From Porphyromonas sp. COT-290 OH3588 (GTDB lineage: Bacteria; Bacteroidota; Bacteroidia; Bacteroidales; Porphyromonadaceae), in contig NZ_JRFC01000047.1 in the NCBI RefSeq assembly GCF_000769075.1, forward strand, positions 200-64,199: a stretch of 64,000 nt of DNA, read 5' to 3'. The stretch's first letter is position 1, and each line of letters starts with the position of its first letter. The position numbers were made by a program, and so were the translations under genes. Under the pieces are notes generated by a model. It saw only the letters and a program-made list of their open reading frames with translations, was not told the DNA's origin and searched no databases. Below, piece by piece: positions 1 through 8,389 of the stretch.

Positions 1-93
1 CGATACAGTTAATTACATATTAAAGATAGTAATAATCAGAGATATATACAACGTTTCTAACCGAAAACAGGCAAAATGCCGTGCAACGGTCTC

Positions 94-165
94 TGAATAC
101 TATCCCCCTATCCCCCTCCCTGAGGGAAATTTCCCTCAGGGAGGGGGATAGGGGGATAGTATTCA
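94..165. repeat. 72-bp perfect palindrome without a loop
   Basis: Each base from 94 to 129 pairs with its mirror base from 165 down to 130, giving two 36-bp arms that meet at a central AAATTT. Each arm contains a tandem TATCCCCC TATCCCCC and a TCCCTGAGGGAAA stretch. There is no T-tract and no spacer, so it differs from the terminators in this window. It could extrude as a cruciform or form a long RNA hairpin. An assembly or amplification fold-back is possible. Confidence 0.9.
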
Positions 166-306
166 AGGCTCCCAAAGCCGCTCAAACACGCAAAAAACAC
201 CAAGAAAGATACAAGAAACTTTGTGCGGCGCATTGCGCAATAGTCTCATTTGATGCGGTTGCCCTGCTTCCCTAGTAGATTCTAGTCCGTATCTACAATT
301 TAGCAG

Positions 307-314
307 TACATTTG
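307..314 (+). promoter_or_regulatory. Candidate -7 element of the O-methyltransferase gene
   Basis: TACATTTG fits the Bacteroidetes -7 consensus TAnnTTTG and lies about 50 bp before the start codon at 368. No good TTG sits 19-21 bp upstream, so the match is partial. Confidence 0.35.
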
Positions 315-367
315 TCAGAGTGAAACAACTGAGTTGGTACTATAGAGCTAGATAATAGAATAAATTA

Positions 368-1021
368 ATGGCAGTAATCATAGGAGAAGATCCACTAGAG
401 CAGTATATTCTAGAGCACTCGTCGCCCGAGAGTCCTCTTCGTGCGGAGATTTACCGTGCTGCACATGTGCGGCTTATCCGCCCTCGAATGCTTTCGGGAC
501 ACTTGCAGGGTAATTTACTCAAGATGATTGCCCAGATGTGTCGAGCCAAGTTAGTATTGGAGCTAGGGACTTATACGGGCTATGCTGCCCACTGCTTGGC
601 CGAGGCACTGCCAGAAGATGGGCGAGTACATACGTTAGAGAGCGACGATGAGATGGAGGATTTCATTCGCCACTACATCAATCGAGCGGAGTATGGTCAT
701 AAGATCAAGCTACACATTGGAGATGCCATGAAGCTACTGCCAGAGTTGATGCGTCAGAACGACTTCGACCTAGTCTATATCGATGCCAATAAGCGACAGT
801 ACCCCGATTATTACAAATTGATCATCGATCATTTACATTCTGGTGCCGTCATTCTAGCGGACAATACCCTCTGGGACGGCAAAGTGGCTCTAGAACCTAA
901 GCCCTCGGATGTGCAAACTCAGTGCATCCTAGAGTTTAATGCAATGGTGCAGGCCGACGAACGGGTGGAAAATCTTATCCTCCCCCTAAGGGACGGATTA
1001 ACATTGATACGAGTCAAATGA
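368..1021 (+). CDS. SAM-dependent O-methyltransferase (caffeoyl-CoA/catechol type)
   Basis: This 217-residue protein has the length and motifs of the Methyltransf_3 family of small, cation-dependent O-methyltransferases. The SAM-binding motif I is LELGTYTGYAA at residues 64-74. The acidic metal and substrate site is seen as YIDANK (Asp139) and ADNTLWDGKV (Asp165, Asn166). Family members methylate catechol-like or hydroxylated substrates in the cytoplasm; the substrate here cannot be read from sequence. The next gene, hemB, starts about 60 bp downstream on the same strand, so co-transcription with the tetrapyrrole/cobalamin genes is possible but not shown. The family call is firm and the physiological role is unknown. 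Confidence 0.85.
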   Translation: MAVIIGEDPLEQYILEHSSPESPLRAEIYRAAHVRLIRPRMLSGHLQGNLLKMIAQMCRAKLVLELGTYTGYAAHCLAEALPEDGRVHTLESDDEMEDFIRHYINRAEYGHKIKLHIGDAMKLLPELMRQNDFDLVYIDANKRQYPDYYKLIIDHLHSGAVILADNTLWDGKVALEPKPSDVQTQCILEFNAMVQADERVENLILPLRDGLTLIRVK

Positions 1022-1083
1022 TCGCCTACCCAACTTGATTATAAGAATAAATAAGTATTACGATAATAATGTAGAATAGAATT

Positions 1084-2058
1084 ATGTATCCTCTAACTAG
1101 ACTACGCCGTCTGCGTCGCACCGAGAGCCTTCGCAGTCTGGTGCGTGAAACATCACTTAGCCCTAGAGATTTCATTGCTCCCTTGTTCGTTGTACACGGT
1201 ACAGGTATTAGAGAAGAGATTGGTTCGATGCCGGGGCAGTATCGACTGTCGGTTGATTGTTTGCTTGAGGAGTGCCGTACACTGGCGGAGCTTGATGTGG
1301 CAGGCGTAATGCTATTTGGTATTCCTGAACATAAAGATGCTACGGGCAGTGAGGCCTACAGCGAGCAGGGAATCGTGCAGCAGGCCATTCGTGCTATCAA
1401 GCGTGAGCTCCCCGAGCTTATCGTCATCGCAGATATCTGTATGTGCGAGTACACCGATCACGGGCACTGTGGCATCATACACGAGTGTGAGGTGGTCAAT
1501 GACGAAACGCTTGTTTACCTATCTCGCCAAGCTGTATCGTTTGCAGAGGCTGGGGTAGATATGGTAGCCCCTAGCGATATGATGGACGGGCGCATCATCG
1601 CCATGCGTCGAGCCTTGGACGAAGCTGGCTTTAGCTCACTGCCTATCATGTCGTATGCGGCTAAGTTCAGCTCGGCTTTCTACGGCCCATTTAGAGACGC
1701 AGCCGACTCAGCCCCTAGCTTCGGCGACCGCAGGGCTTATCAGATGGATCCAGCCAATGGACGCGAAGCTCTTCGCGAGATAGAGTCCGATATAGAGGAG
1801 GGTGCGGATATCGTGATGGTTAAGCCTGCCTTGCCCTATCTTGATGTCATCAAAGAGGCTTCTATGCGTTACGACCTACCGATAGCGGCTTATCAGGTCA
1901 GCGGAGAGTACGCCATGATTAAGGCCGCTGCTGCCAATGGCTGGATCGATGAGGATCGCATCGTTATGGAGTCTCTACTCTCAATTCGCCGAGCTGGCGC
2001 TAAGATCATCATGACCTACTTCGCAGCCCATGCGGCTCGCCTTCTTAGAGAGAAGTAG
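1084..2058 (+). CDS. hemB: Porphobilinogen synthase (delta-aminolevulinic acid dehydratase)
   Basis: HemB condenses two 5-aminolevulinate molecules to porphobilinogen, an early common step of heme, siroheme and cobalamin synthesis. The 324-residue length is normal. The two active-site lysines are visible in [18 protein letters not shown] (Lys194) and [11 protein letters not shown] (Lys247, the Schiff-base lysine). The catalytic zinc site has its cysteines in [13 protein letters not shown] (Cys119, Cys121, Cys129), so this is a zinc-type enzyme. The gene is followed immediately by cobU (1 bp between stop and ATG), cobT and cobS, which suggests that the product feeds corrinoid synthesis. No other early tetrapyrrole gene (hemA, hemL, hemC, hemD) is in the window. 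Identification is secure. Confidence 0.97.
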   Translation: MYPLTRLRRLRRTESLRSLVRETSLSPRDFIAPLFVVHGTGIREEIGSMPGQYRLSVDCLLEECRTLAELDVAGVMLFGIPEHKDATGSEAYSEQGIVQQAIRAIKRELPELIVIADICMCEYTDHGHCGIIHECEVVNDETLVYLSRQAVSFAEAGVDMVAPSDMMDGRIIAMRRALDEAGFSSLPIMSYAAKFSSAFYGPFRDAADSAPSFGDRRAYQMDPANGREALREIESDIEEGADIVMVKPALPYLDVIKEASMRYDLPIAAYQVSGEYAMIKAAAANGWIDEDRIVMESLLSIRRAGAKIIMTYFAAHAARLLREK

Positions 2059-2059
2059 T

Positions 2060-2572
2060 ATGACAAGGGTACATCTGATTACCGGAGGCGAACGATCGGG
2101 CAAGAGTACATACGCCGAGCGTTTAGCCCTCGAGGCAAGCGATCACCCCGTCTACTTGGCTACGGCTCGTATCTGGGACGAGGAGTTTCGCCAAAGGGTT
2201 GATCTGCACCAACAGAGGCGTTGCGCATGCTGGGAGAACATAGAGGAGGAAAAATACCCCTCTCGGCACGACCTTTCGGGTCGGACGGTGCTTCTGGACT
2301 GCGTTACGCTTTGGGCGACTAACTTCTTCTTTGATCTAGACGCGCTTGTAGACGATGCACTGACCGCTCTCAAGCAGGAGTTTGACGCTCTGCTGGAGCA
2401 GCACGACCTTAATCTGATTATCGTAACTAACGAAATCGGTATGGGAGGTGTCTCGCCCGATGCGACACAGAGGCGCTTTACCTCCCTGCAGGGTTGGTTC
2501 AATCAGTATATTGCCGAGCGAGCTGATCGGGTAACGCTCATGGTCAGTGGTATTCCTCTGCAGGTGAAATAA
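2060..2572 (+). CDS. cobU: Adenosylcobinamide kinase / adenosylcobinamide-phosphate guanylyltransferase
   Basis: CobU phosphorylates adenosylcobinamide and then transfers GMP to give adenosylcobinamide-GDP, the activated corrinoid of nucleotide-loop assembly. The P-loop GGERSGKST is at residues 9-17, and His50 in HQQRR matches the guanylylated histidine of the family. The C-terminal half contains the typical [12 protein letters not shown] segment. I chose the ATG at 2060, which gives 170 residues starting [16 protein letters not shown]. An upstream in-frame ATG at 2030 lies inside hemB and would add ten non-family residues. The gene follows hemB after 1 bp and precedes cobT. The symbol cobP is used for the same enzyme in other organisms. 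Confidence 0.95.
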   Translation: MTRVHLITGGERSGKSTYAERLALEASDHPVYLATARIWDEEFRQRVDLHQQRRCACWENIEEEKYPSRHDLSGRTVLLDCVTLWATNFFFDLDALVDDALTALKQEFDALLEQHDLNLIIVTNEIGMGGVSPDATQRRFTSLQGWFNQYIAERADRVTLMVSGIPLQVK

Positions 2573-2598
2573 GTATAATATCTACACTACAAAGTACT

Positions 2599-3639
2599 AT
2601 GATACACTTCTCTATCAAACCTCTAGACGAGAGCTATCGCCCACGCCTTGAGAGTAAAATAAACAATCTTGGTAAGCCCAAAGGCTCTCTCGGTAAGCTC
2701 GAGAAGCTCGCTTTACAGCTCGGTATGATACAGCGTAGCCTTACTCCTAAGCTTTGTAACCCATACAATATTATATTCTGTGCCGACCATGGCATCGTAG
2801 AGGAGGGCATCAGTCAGAGCCCCAAAGATGTGACGTGGCAGGTCGTGTATAATATGCTCTCGGGGGGGGCAGGGGTATGTTACCTCTCTAGGCAACATGG
2901 AGTCAAGCTCCTAATCGTAGACTCTGGAGTCGATCATGAGTTCGCTCCACGCCCCGACCTCATTGACCGAAAGATCGGGTGGGGGACTCGTAGCTATCTC
3001 TACGAGGCGGCCATGACTTGGGAGGAACTGGATATAGCACTAGAGGTAGGGGCGGAGATGGTCGATCGGGTTCATGCTCTGGGGTGCAATGTTATCAGTT
3101 TCGGCGAGATGGGTATTACCAATACGGCGGCATCGGCAGTATGGATGAGCTTGCTTGCTGGTATCCCTCTAGAGCAGTGTGTCGGTCGAGGTAGCGGACT
3201 CGATGATGTCGGTGTACGGCACAAGTATGATATCTTGAGCCGAGCGATCGCCAACTACTCTGGCGATGGACGAGCCGAGGACATTATTCGCTACTTCGGA
3301 GGCTACGAGATGGTTATGGCTGTTGGAGGCATGCTTCGTGCTGCAGAGCTTGGCATGGTGCTTCTTATCGACGGATTCATCATGACCGCTTGTTTGCTTG
3401 CAGCTTCCAGGCTATATCCCGAGGTACTAGCTTACGCTGTCTATGGGCATCAGGGAGATGAGGCAGGGCATGCTCGTCTACTTAGCCACCTAGGGGCTAT
3501 GCCTCTACTACATCTAGATATGCGTTTGGGAGAGGGGAGTGGAGCTATCTGTGCTTATCCCATAGTGCAGTCTGCAGCGCTTATGCTCAGTGAGATGGCG
3601 TCATTCGAGAGGGCGAACGTAACCAAATACTTCGACTAA
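2599..3639 (+). CDS. cobT: Nicotinate-nucleotide--dimethylbenzimidazole phosphoribosyltransferase
   Basis: CobT makes alpha-ribazole phosphate from nicotinate mononucleotide and a benzimidazole, giving the lower ligand of cobalamin. The 346-residue protein has the family length and signatures: [11 protein letters not shown] near residue 25, ADHGIVEEG at 62-70, [12 protein letters not shown] (Glu170) and the catalytic glutamate in [13 protein letters not shown] (Glu312). It lies between cobU and cobS, and its stop overlaps the cobS start by one base, which points to translational coupling. The actual lower base cannot be read from sequence. Anaerobic Bacteroidales may use other bases. Confidence 0.97.
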   Translation: MIHFSIKPLDESYRPRLESKINNLGKPKGSLGKLEKLALQLGMIQRSLTPKLCNPYNIIFCADHGIVEEGISQSPKDVTWQVVYNMLSGGAGVCYLSRQHGVKLLIVDSGVDHEFAPRPDLIDRKIGWGTRSYLYEAAMTWEELDIALEVGAEMVDRVHALGCNVISFGEMGITNTAASAVWMSLLAGIPLEQCVGRGSGLDDVGVRHKYDILSRAIANYSGDGRAEDIIRYFGGYEMVMAVGGMLRAAELGMVLLIDGFIMTACLLAASRLYPEVLAYAVYGHQGDEAGHARLLSHLGAMPLLHLDMRLGEGSGAICAYPIVQSAALMLSEMASFERANVTKYFD

Positions 3640-4409
3640 TGACTTTGGCAAGTCTCTGGCGTTCCTTCTTGGCTGCCTCGTCGATGTTTACGCGCCTACC
3701 AGCATGGCGTTTGGCTAGTCTAACTAAGGAGGACTATGAGCATACGATAGACTGGTGGCCCGTCATTGGGCTTATCACTGGCGGAGTAATGGCAGGAGTC
3801 TTCCTCGCTAGCTCGTATATCTACTCTTCCCTGATTGCTCTACTACTGGCTATGGCGGCTCGGCTGATACTCACGGGGGCATTTCACGAAGATGGGCTAG
3901 GGGACTTTTTCGATGGCTTCGGCGGAGGGCGTAGCAGAGAGCAAATCCTCAGCATCATGAAAGATAGCCACGTGGGGAGCTATGCCGTCATAGGTTATGT
4001 GCTGTACTACTTATTATTTGTTTCGGTTTGCCTATCACTCCCCGTTCATATTATTCCAGTGGTTTTACTTTCATCGGATGTCTTTGCCAAATTTGTATCA
4101 AGTCTTCAGGTACAGTTCCTACCATACGCCCGCACGAGTGAAACGAGCAAAACGGGGGTGGTCTACAAACCAAGTAGGCTAATCCCACTAGTGCTGTCTG
4201 TAGTCTTGGCTATCGGCCTGCCTGCTCTTCTTCTATCGCCTTATATGCTCACCGCATTTATTCTCCCCCTGCTAGTAGGGGTGGCTCTGATGGGCTATAT
4301 CCGTAGGCGTATAGGGGGCTATACAGGTGATTGTTGCGGGGCTATCTTCCTGCTGACCGAGCTGACGTGCTTGCTCTCAATAGTCTCTGTAATCCGCATT
4401 TATGGCTAA
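3639..4409 (+). CDS. cobS: Adenosylcobinamide-GDP ribazoletransferase (cobalamin synthase)
   Basis: CobS joins adenosylcobinamide-GDP and alpha-ribazole (phosphate) in the inner membrane, the last or next-to-last step of cobalamin assembly. The 256-residue protein is polytopic, with hydrophobic stretches near residues 40-75, 115-155 and 185-250. The acidic catalytic motif HEDGLGDFFDGFGGG is at about residues 85-99, and GGYTGDCCGA lies near the end, as expected. Its ATG overlaps the cobT stop codon. I see no alpha-ribazole phosphatase (cobC) after it; the next gene belongs to the Rnf operon, so that function is elsewhere or missing. Short reading frames downstream to 4630 are not convincing genes. 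Confidence 0.95.
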   Translation: MTLASLWRSFLAASSMFTRLPAWRLASLTKEDYEHTIDWWPVIGLITGGVMAGVFLASSYIYSSLIALLLAMAARLILTGAFHEDGLGDFFDGFGGGRSREQILSIMKDSHVGSYAVIGYVLYYLLFVSVCLSLPVHIIPVVLLSSDVFAKFVSSLQVQFLPYARTSETSKTGVVYKPSRLIPLVLSVVLAIGLPALLLSPYMLTAFILPLLVGVALMGYIRRRIGGYTGDCCGAIFLLTELTCLLSIVSVIRIYG

Positions 4410-4478
4410 ACAAAAGCGTAGCGCAATATAATAGGTCGCTTAATAAGGAACTTTATATACCTAAAAATATGGAGTTTC

Positions 4479-4512
4479 TTGATATAGATTTAATAGATTA
4501 TACCTACATTTG
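4479..4512 (+). promoter_or_regulatory. Candidate promoter of the rseC-rnf operon
   Basis: A -7 element TACATTTG is at 4505-4512, followed by CGG as in the exporter promoter at 16.7 kb. The nearest TTG is 4479-4481, giving a 23-bp spacer, longer than the usual 19-21 bp. It lies about 120 bp before rseC. Confidence 0.45.
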
Positions 4513-4630
4513 CGGAGTGACGGATAGTCTTATAGGTAGAGATCGCTAGATGCTTTTGATGCTTTGAGACTGTCTCAGAGAGATTTGTAATGATGAGCTG
4601 ATAACTCCAGCTCCCCTACAATGATAATTT

Positions 4631-5059
4631 ATGGTAAGTGTGCAGAGACGCGAAGGGACTGTTTGTGATATTAACCAAAACCAAGTAACAGTTCGGATTC
4701 AGCAGCTCAGTGCCTGCGCTGGCTGTCATGCTAAGGATTTCTGCTGTTCGACAGACTGTGCCGAGCGTTATGTTCGTGTACAGACATCTGCTACCGACTT
4801 TAAGGTCGGGGATGTCGTGTTTGTCGAGGGCGAAGATCGTTTTGGTCGCTTAGCTGTCTTCCTTTCTTTCATCTTACCTATCCTTATTCTTGTGATTTCT
4901 TTGGTATTGGGGTTGCAGGTGATGAAGCTAGGAGAGCTCTCGGCTATCCTACTATCATTCGCTCTACTAGGAGTGTACTACGTGGGGCTCAAGCTTCTAG
5001 ACCGTAGGCTTAGGCGCATCATTAAATTTAATATCCGCAAACTAGATCAAGCATCATAA
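4631..5059 (+). CDS. rseC: RseC/MucC-family protein, first gene of the rnf operon
   Basis: This 142-residue protein has the RseC architecture. The N-terminal cytoplasmic part has a cysteine cluster (Cys29, Cys32, Cys38, Cys39, Cys43 in CAGCHAKDFCCSTDC). Two membrane segments follow at about residues 76-97 and 102-122, with a basic tail. RseC proteins work with Rnf/Rsx complexes, for instance in keeping SoxR reduced in enterobacteria, and commonly lie just upstream of rnfB in Bacteroidetes. The cysteines probably carry a metal or Fe-S centre, which is inference. rnfB starts 6 bp after its stop, so it belongs to the same transcript. The exact biochemical role in anaerobes is not established. 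Confidence 0.85.
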   Translation: MVSVQRREGTVCDINQNQVTVRIQQLSACAGCHAKDFCCSTDCAERYVRVQTSATDFKVGDVVFVEGEDRFGRLAVFLSFILPILILVISLVLGLQVMKLGELSAILLSFALLGVYYVGLKLLDRRLRRIIKFNIRKLDQAS

Positions 5060-5065
5060 GGAACT

Positions 5066-6037
5066 ATGATTACCATTATTGTACTAGCACTATTGGGGGG
5101 TATCGGTGCCCTATTGCTATTTTTCGTATCCAAAAAGTTTGAGGTTAAAGAGGATCCACGTATTGGAGAGGTCAATGAGGTGCTACCGCAGGCCAACTGT
5201 GGGGGTTGTGGCTTCCCTGGTTGCTCGGCTTTTGCCTCGGCTTGCGTCAAAGGCGATAGTCTGGAGGGTTTGTATTGCCCAGTGGGTGGATCTCCCGTGA
5301 TGGACAAAATTTCGGGTATTTTGGGGCTTGAGAGCGCCAAGAGCGATCCGCTTATTGCAGTCGTGCGATGCAACGGAAACTGTGAGGCTCGACCACGTAC
5401 TAACCTATATGATGGCGCAACCAGCTGCCGCATTGCCTCGGCTCTGTACAAGGGCGACACAGACTGTAGCTTCGGTTGTCTTGGACATGGGGACTGTGTG
5501 GCAGCGTGTGCATTCGATGCCATACATATGAATACAGACACCCTGCTGCCAGAGGTCGTAGAGGACGCTTGTGTTGCTTGTGGAGCTTGTGTCACGGCTT
5601 GCCCCAAGAGTATCATAGAGCTACGCAAGAAAGGGCCTAAGGGCAGACGCATCTTCGTGAGCTGCGTCAATAAAGATAAGGGTGGTACTGCAATGAAAGC
5701 CTGTAAGAGTGCTTGCATCGGCTGCTCGAAGTGCTTCAAAGAATGTAAGTTCGAGGCCATCACTATGGCAGATAATCTTAGCTACATCGACCATACAAAG
5801 TGCCGTCTGTGCCGCAAGTGCGTCAGTGTCTGCCCTACGAATGCGATCCACGAACTAGGCTTCCCTCCCAAGAAGGAGGCTCCAGCAGAGCCCAAGGTAG
5901 AAGCCACAAGTAAACCTACCGCCGAGGCTCAGCCAACGGCTACCGTAGGTACACCTAAGGTAGAGCCTGCGCCTATGCCCAAGGTTGAGTCGGAGCAGAG
6001 TGCTCCCTCGCAAGTTTCTGCACCTCAATCCAATTAG
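5066..6037 (+). CDS. rnfB: Rnf complex subunit B, polyferredoxin
   Basis: RnfB accepts electrons from soluble ferredoxin and passes them into the Rnf complex. It has an N-terminal membrane anchor (residues 2-21), then the RnfB-specific Fe-S motif CGGCGFPGC (Cys45, 48, 53). Four ferredoxin-like clusters follow: Cys134/138/144/148, Cys169/172/175/179, Cys217/220/223/227 and Cys246/249/252/256. Short RnfB/RsxB proteins of gammaproteobacteria have two such C-terminal clusters, so this is the long, multi-cluster form. From about residue 268 the protein ends in a Pro/Ala/Glu/Lys-rich, low-complexity tail of some 55 residues, probably disordered. It lies between rseC and rnfC in one operon. Confidence 0.95.
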   Translation: MITIIVLALLGGIGALLLFFVSKKFEVKEDPRIGEVNEVLPQANCGGCGFPGCSAFASACVKGDSLEGLYCPVGGSPVMDKISGILGLESAKSDPLIAVVRCNGNCEARPRTNLYDGATSCRIASALYKGDTDCSFGCLGHGDCVAACAFDAIHMNTDTLLPEVVEDACVACGACVTACPKSIIELRKKGPKGRRIFVSCVNKDKGGTAMKACKSACIGCSKCFKECKFEAITMADNLSYIDHTKCRLCRKCVSVCPTNAIHELGFPPKKEAPAEPKVEATSKPTAEAQPTATVGTPKVEPAPMPKVESEQSAPSQVSAPQSN

Positions 6038-6068
6038 TCTAATCAAAACACCAGAATAATTGACCAAT

Positions 6069-7403
6069 ATGCTAAGGACATTTAGTCTGGGAGGTATTCA
6101 TCCCCCCGAAAACAAACTATCAGCCGGTAAACCTATTCAGCCCGTAGCCTTACCCAAGGAGGTGATTATTCCGTTGGGGCAACATATCGGAGCTCCTGCT
6201 GTAGCTACAGTCCAGAAAGGCGATATCGTTAAGGTCGGCACAGTGATTGCCAAGAGTGGAGGCTTTATTTCTGCCAATATCCACTCCTCTGTGTCGGGGA
6301 AAGTGACCAAAATAGACTCTGTCTTCGATGCTAGTGGCTACAAGCGGCCTGCCATATTTATTGCGGTAGATGGCGAAGATACGTGGGAGGAGGGGATTGA
6401 CCGCTCTGCGGATATCGTTAGGGGCTGTGATCTCGAGCCACGTGCTATCATCGACAAAATACTAGTCTCGGGGATCGTTGGCCTTGGTGGTGCTACATTC
6501 CCCACACACGTTAAGTTATCTCCACCTCCGGGGCAGACAGCCGAGGTACTCATCATCAATGCTGTAGAGTGCGAGCCATACCTCACGAGCGATGATATCC
6601 TGATGATGGAGCATGGAGAGGAGATTCTCGTCGGTGTGTCTATCTTAATGAAAGCCCTAGGCGTTGGGCGATGCGTTATTGGTATCGAGAATAATAAGCC
6701 CAAAGCCATCGCACACATGAGTAATATTGCCTCTGCCTACTCGGGCGTAGAAGTGATGCCTCTGAAGGTGCAATATCCGCAAGGGGGAGAGAAGCAGCTC
6801 ATCGATGCAGTCCTCGGCAAGCAAATCAAGAGCGGTGCACTACCTATCTCCGCAGGGGCTGTGGTACAGAATGTCGGTACGGTCTTCGCAGTCTACGAAG
6901 CTGTACAGAAGAATAAGCCTCTAGTGGAGCGTGTCGTCACAGTAACGGGTAAGAAACTTAGCAACCCCTCCAACTTCCTCGCCCGTGTCGGCACGCCTCT
7001 CTCCGTGCTGATAGAGGCAGCAGGAGGTCTGCCAGAAGATACTGGTAAGATCATCGGCGGTGGCCCCATGATGGGTAAAGCCCTTTTGGGGGCTGATGTA
7101 CCTGTGACGAAGGGAACGTCTGGAGTACTCATTTTGCCTAGAGAGGAGAGCGTACGTAAGCCTATGCGCAACTGTATTCGCTGTGCCAAGTGCGTTAATG
7201 TATGTCCCATGGGACTTAACCCAGCGTTCCTAATGCGTGATGTGCAGTATAAGGCTTGGGACGATGCCGAAAAAGGCTACATCGTAGACTGCATCGAGTG
7301 TGGTTCTTGTAGCTTTACTTGTCCATCTAGCCGCCCATTGCTCGACTATATCCGCATCGGCAAGCAGCAAGTCATGGGGATTATTCGCTCACGTAAAGTC
7401 TAA
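6069..7403 (+). CDS. rnfC: Rnf complex subunit C
   Basis: RnfC is the peripheral NADH/NAD-interacting subunit with FMN and two Fe-S clusters. The sequence shows the family N-terminus MLRTFSLGGIHPPENK, the glycine-rich GLGGATFPTH at about residue 139 and the NAVECEPYLTSDD segment. Near the C-terminus are two 4Fe-4S motifs, CIRCAKCVNVCP and CIECGSCSFTCP. I start at the ATG at 6069 (444 residues); an in-frame TTG at 6060 would add only three residues. The stop overlaps the rnfD start by one base (TAATG), so the two are probably translationally coupled. Confidence 0.96.
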   Translation: MLRTFSLGGIHPPENKLSAGKPIQPVALPKEVIIPLGQHIGAPAVATVQKGDIVKVGTVIAKSGGFISANIHSSVSGKVTKIDSVFDASGYKRPAIFIAVDGEDTWEEGIDRSADIVRGCDLEPRAIIDKILVSGIVGLGGATFPTHVKLSPPPGQTAEVLIINAVECEPYLTSDDILMMEHGEEILVGVSILMKALGVGRCVIGIENNKPKAIAHMSNIASAYSGVEVMPLKVQYPQGGEKQLIDAVLGKQIKSGALPISAGAVVQNVGTVFAVYEAVQKNKPLVERVVTVTGKKLSNPSNFLARVGTPLSVLIEAAGGLPEDTGKIIGGGPMMGKALLGADVPVTKGTSGVLILPREESVRKPMRNCIRCAKCVNVCPMGLNPAFLMRDVQYKAWDDAEKGYIVDCIECGSCSFTCPSSRPLLDYIRIGKQQVMGIIRSRKV

Positions 7404-8386
7404 TGTTTATGGAAAAGTTAATTATATCTCCTTCGCCTCACATTCACAGTGGGGATACGGTAGAGCGCAATATGTATGCCGTACTGCTGGCACTTATCCC
7501 AGCGTGCTTGGTGTCGATCGCTCAGTTTGGTTTAGGTGCGTTAGTAGTCCTATCGGTAGCCGTAGGCGTATGCGTCTTAGCTGAGTGGCTAATCGTTAAG
7601 TATATCATGAAGTCCGAGGTGACTATCACGGACGGCTCAGCGGCACTCACGGGTATCCTTTTGGGGATGAATCTCCCAAGCAATCTCCCCGTGTGGATCA
7701 TCGCCATAGGCGCTCTCGTGGCGATTGGTGTAGGCAAGATGAGCTTCGGAGGTTTGGGAGGCAATATTTTCAATCCTGCTTTGGTTGGGCGTGTCTTCTT
7801 GCTGATTGCTTATCCTGCACAAATGACCATTTGGCCAGAGGCAGGGCAGCTGACGAGCTACACAGATGCTACGACTGGTGCTACGCCTCTTGGTATCATG
7901 AAAGGCGTGATCAACTCAGCTCTGGGAGCATCTTGGGATCAACTTCCCTCATCGATAGATATGCTCTTGGGGGTACACGGCGGATCACTTGGGGAGGTTA
8001 GTGCTTTGGCCCTGCTATTAGGGCTGGCATACCTGCTCTACAAGCGCGTTATCACGTGGCATATCCCAGTATCTATACTAGTTTCGGCTTTTACTCTTGG
8101 CGGACTGATGTATCTAACCAACCCAGATATTTATCCTGCACCTTGGTTCCATTTGCTTACGGGAGGTATGCTTCTTGGTGCGGTCTTCATGGCTACTGAC
8201 TATGTTACTAGCCCAATGAGCAAACGAGGTCAGCTTATCTATGGCTGTCTGATAGGGATTCTGACTGTGGCTATTCGTCTCTTCGGAGCCTATCCCGAGG
8301 GTATGAGCTTCGCTATCCTTATCATGAACGCCTTTACTCCGCTGATTAATATGTATGTGAAACCTAAACATTTTGGAGGGAAATAA
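7403..8386 (+). CDS. rnfD: Rnf complex subunit D (flavinylated membrane subunit)
   Basis: RnfD is an integral membrane subunit of the ion-translocating core. The 327-residue protein is strongly hydrophobic, with about nine predicted helices. It carries the covalent-FMN motif TGATPL within residues 158-163; Thr161 is the expected flavin attachment site by comparison with characterised RnfD/NqrB. A TAATG overlap with rnfC sets the first ATG; a second ATG six bases later is also possible. The order B-C-D-G-E-A matches other Bacteroidetes rnf operons. Confidence 0.95.
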   Translation: MFMEKLIISPSPHIHSGDTVERNMYAVLLALIPACLVSIAQFGLGALVVLSVAVGVCVLAEWLIVKYIMKSEVTITDGSAALTGILLGMNLPSNLPVWIIAIGALVAIGVGKMSFGGLGGNIFNPALVGRVFLLIAYPAQMTIWPEAGQLTSYTDATTGATPLGIMKGVINSALGASWDQLPSSIDMLLGVHGGSLGEVSALALLLGLAYLLYKRVITWHIPVSILVSAFTLGGLMYLTNPDIYPAPWFHLLTGGMLLGAVFMATDYVTSPMSKRGQLIYGCLIGILTVAIRLFGAYPEGMSFAILIMNAFTPLINMYVKPKHFGGK

Positions 8387-8389
8387 GCC

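Larger units (their letters stand above)
1..367. other. Intergenic region at the window start
   Basis: I see no convincing gene here. A GTG-initiated open frame at 81-275 reads straight through a perfect palindrome and looks like no protein I know. The stretch holds the 72-bp palindrome at 94-165 and a possible promoter -7 element at 307-314. The upstream neighbour is outside the window. Confidence 0.6.

Noticed and set aside
81-275. Small GTG-initiated open frame at the window start
   Set aside because: It reads through the perfect palindrome and gives mirror-like, low-information peptide; no family-like sequence.
2059-2598. Cobalamin riboswitch before cobU or cobT
   Set aside because: Intergenic spaces are only 1 and 26 bp, too short.
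4331-4549. Short open frame after cobS
   Set aside because: It starts inside cobS in another frame and has no family-like sequence; the region holds a promoter candidate.
5047-5763. Long open frame opposite rnfB
   Set aside because: It is the antisense shadow of rnfB; rnfB has unambiguous Fe-S motifs.
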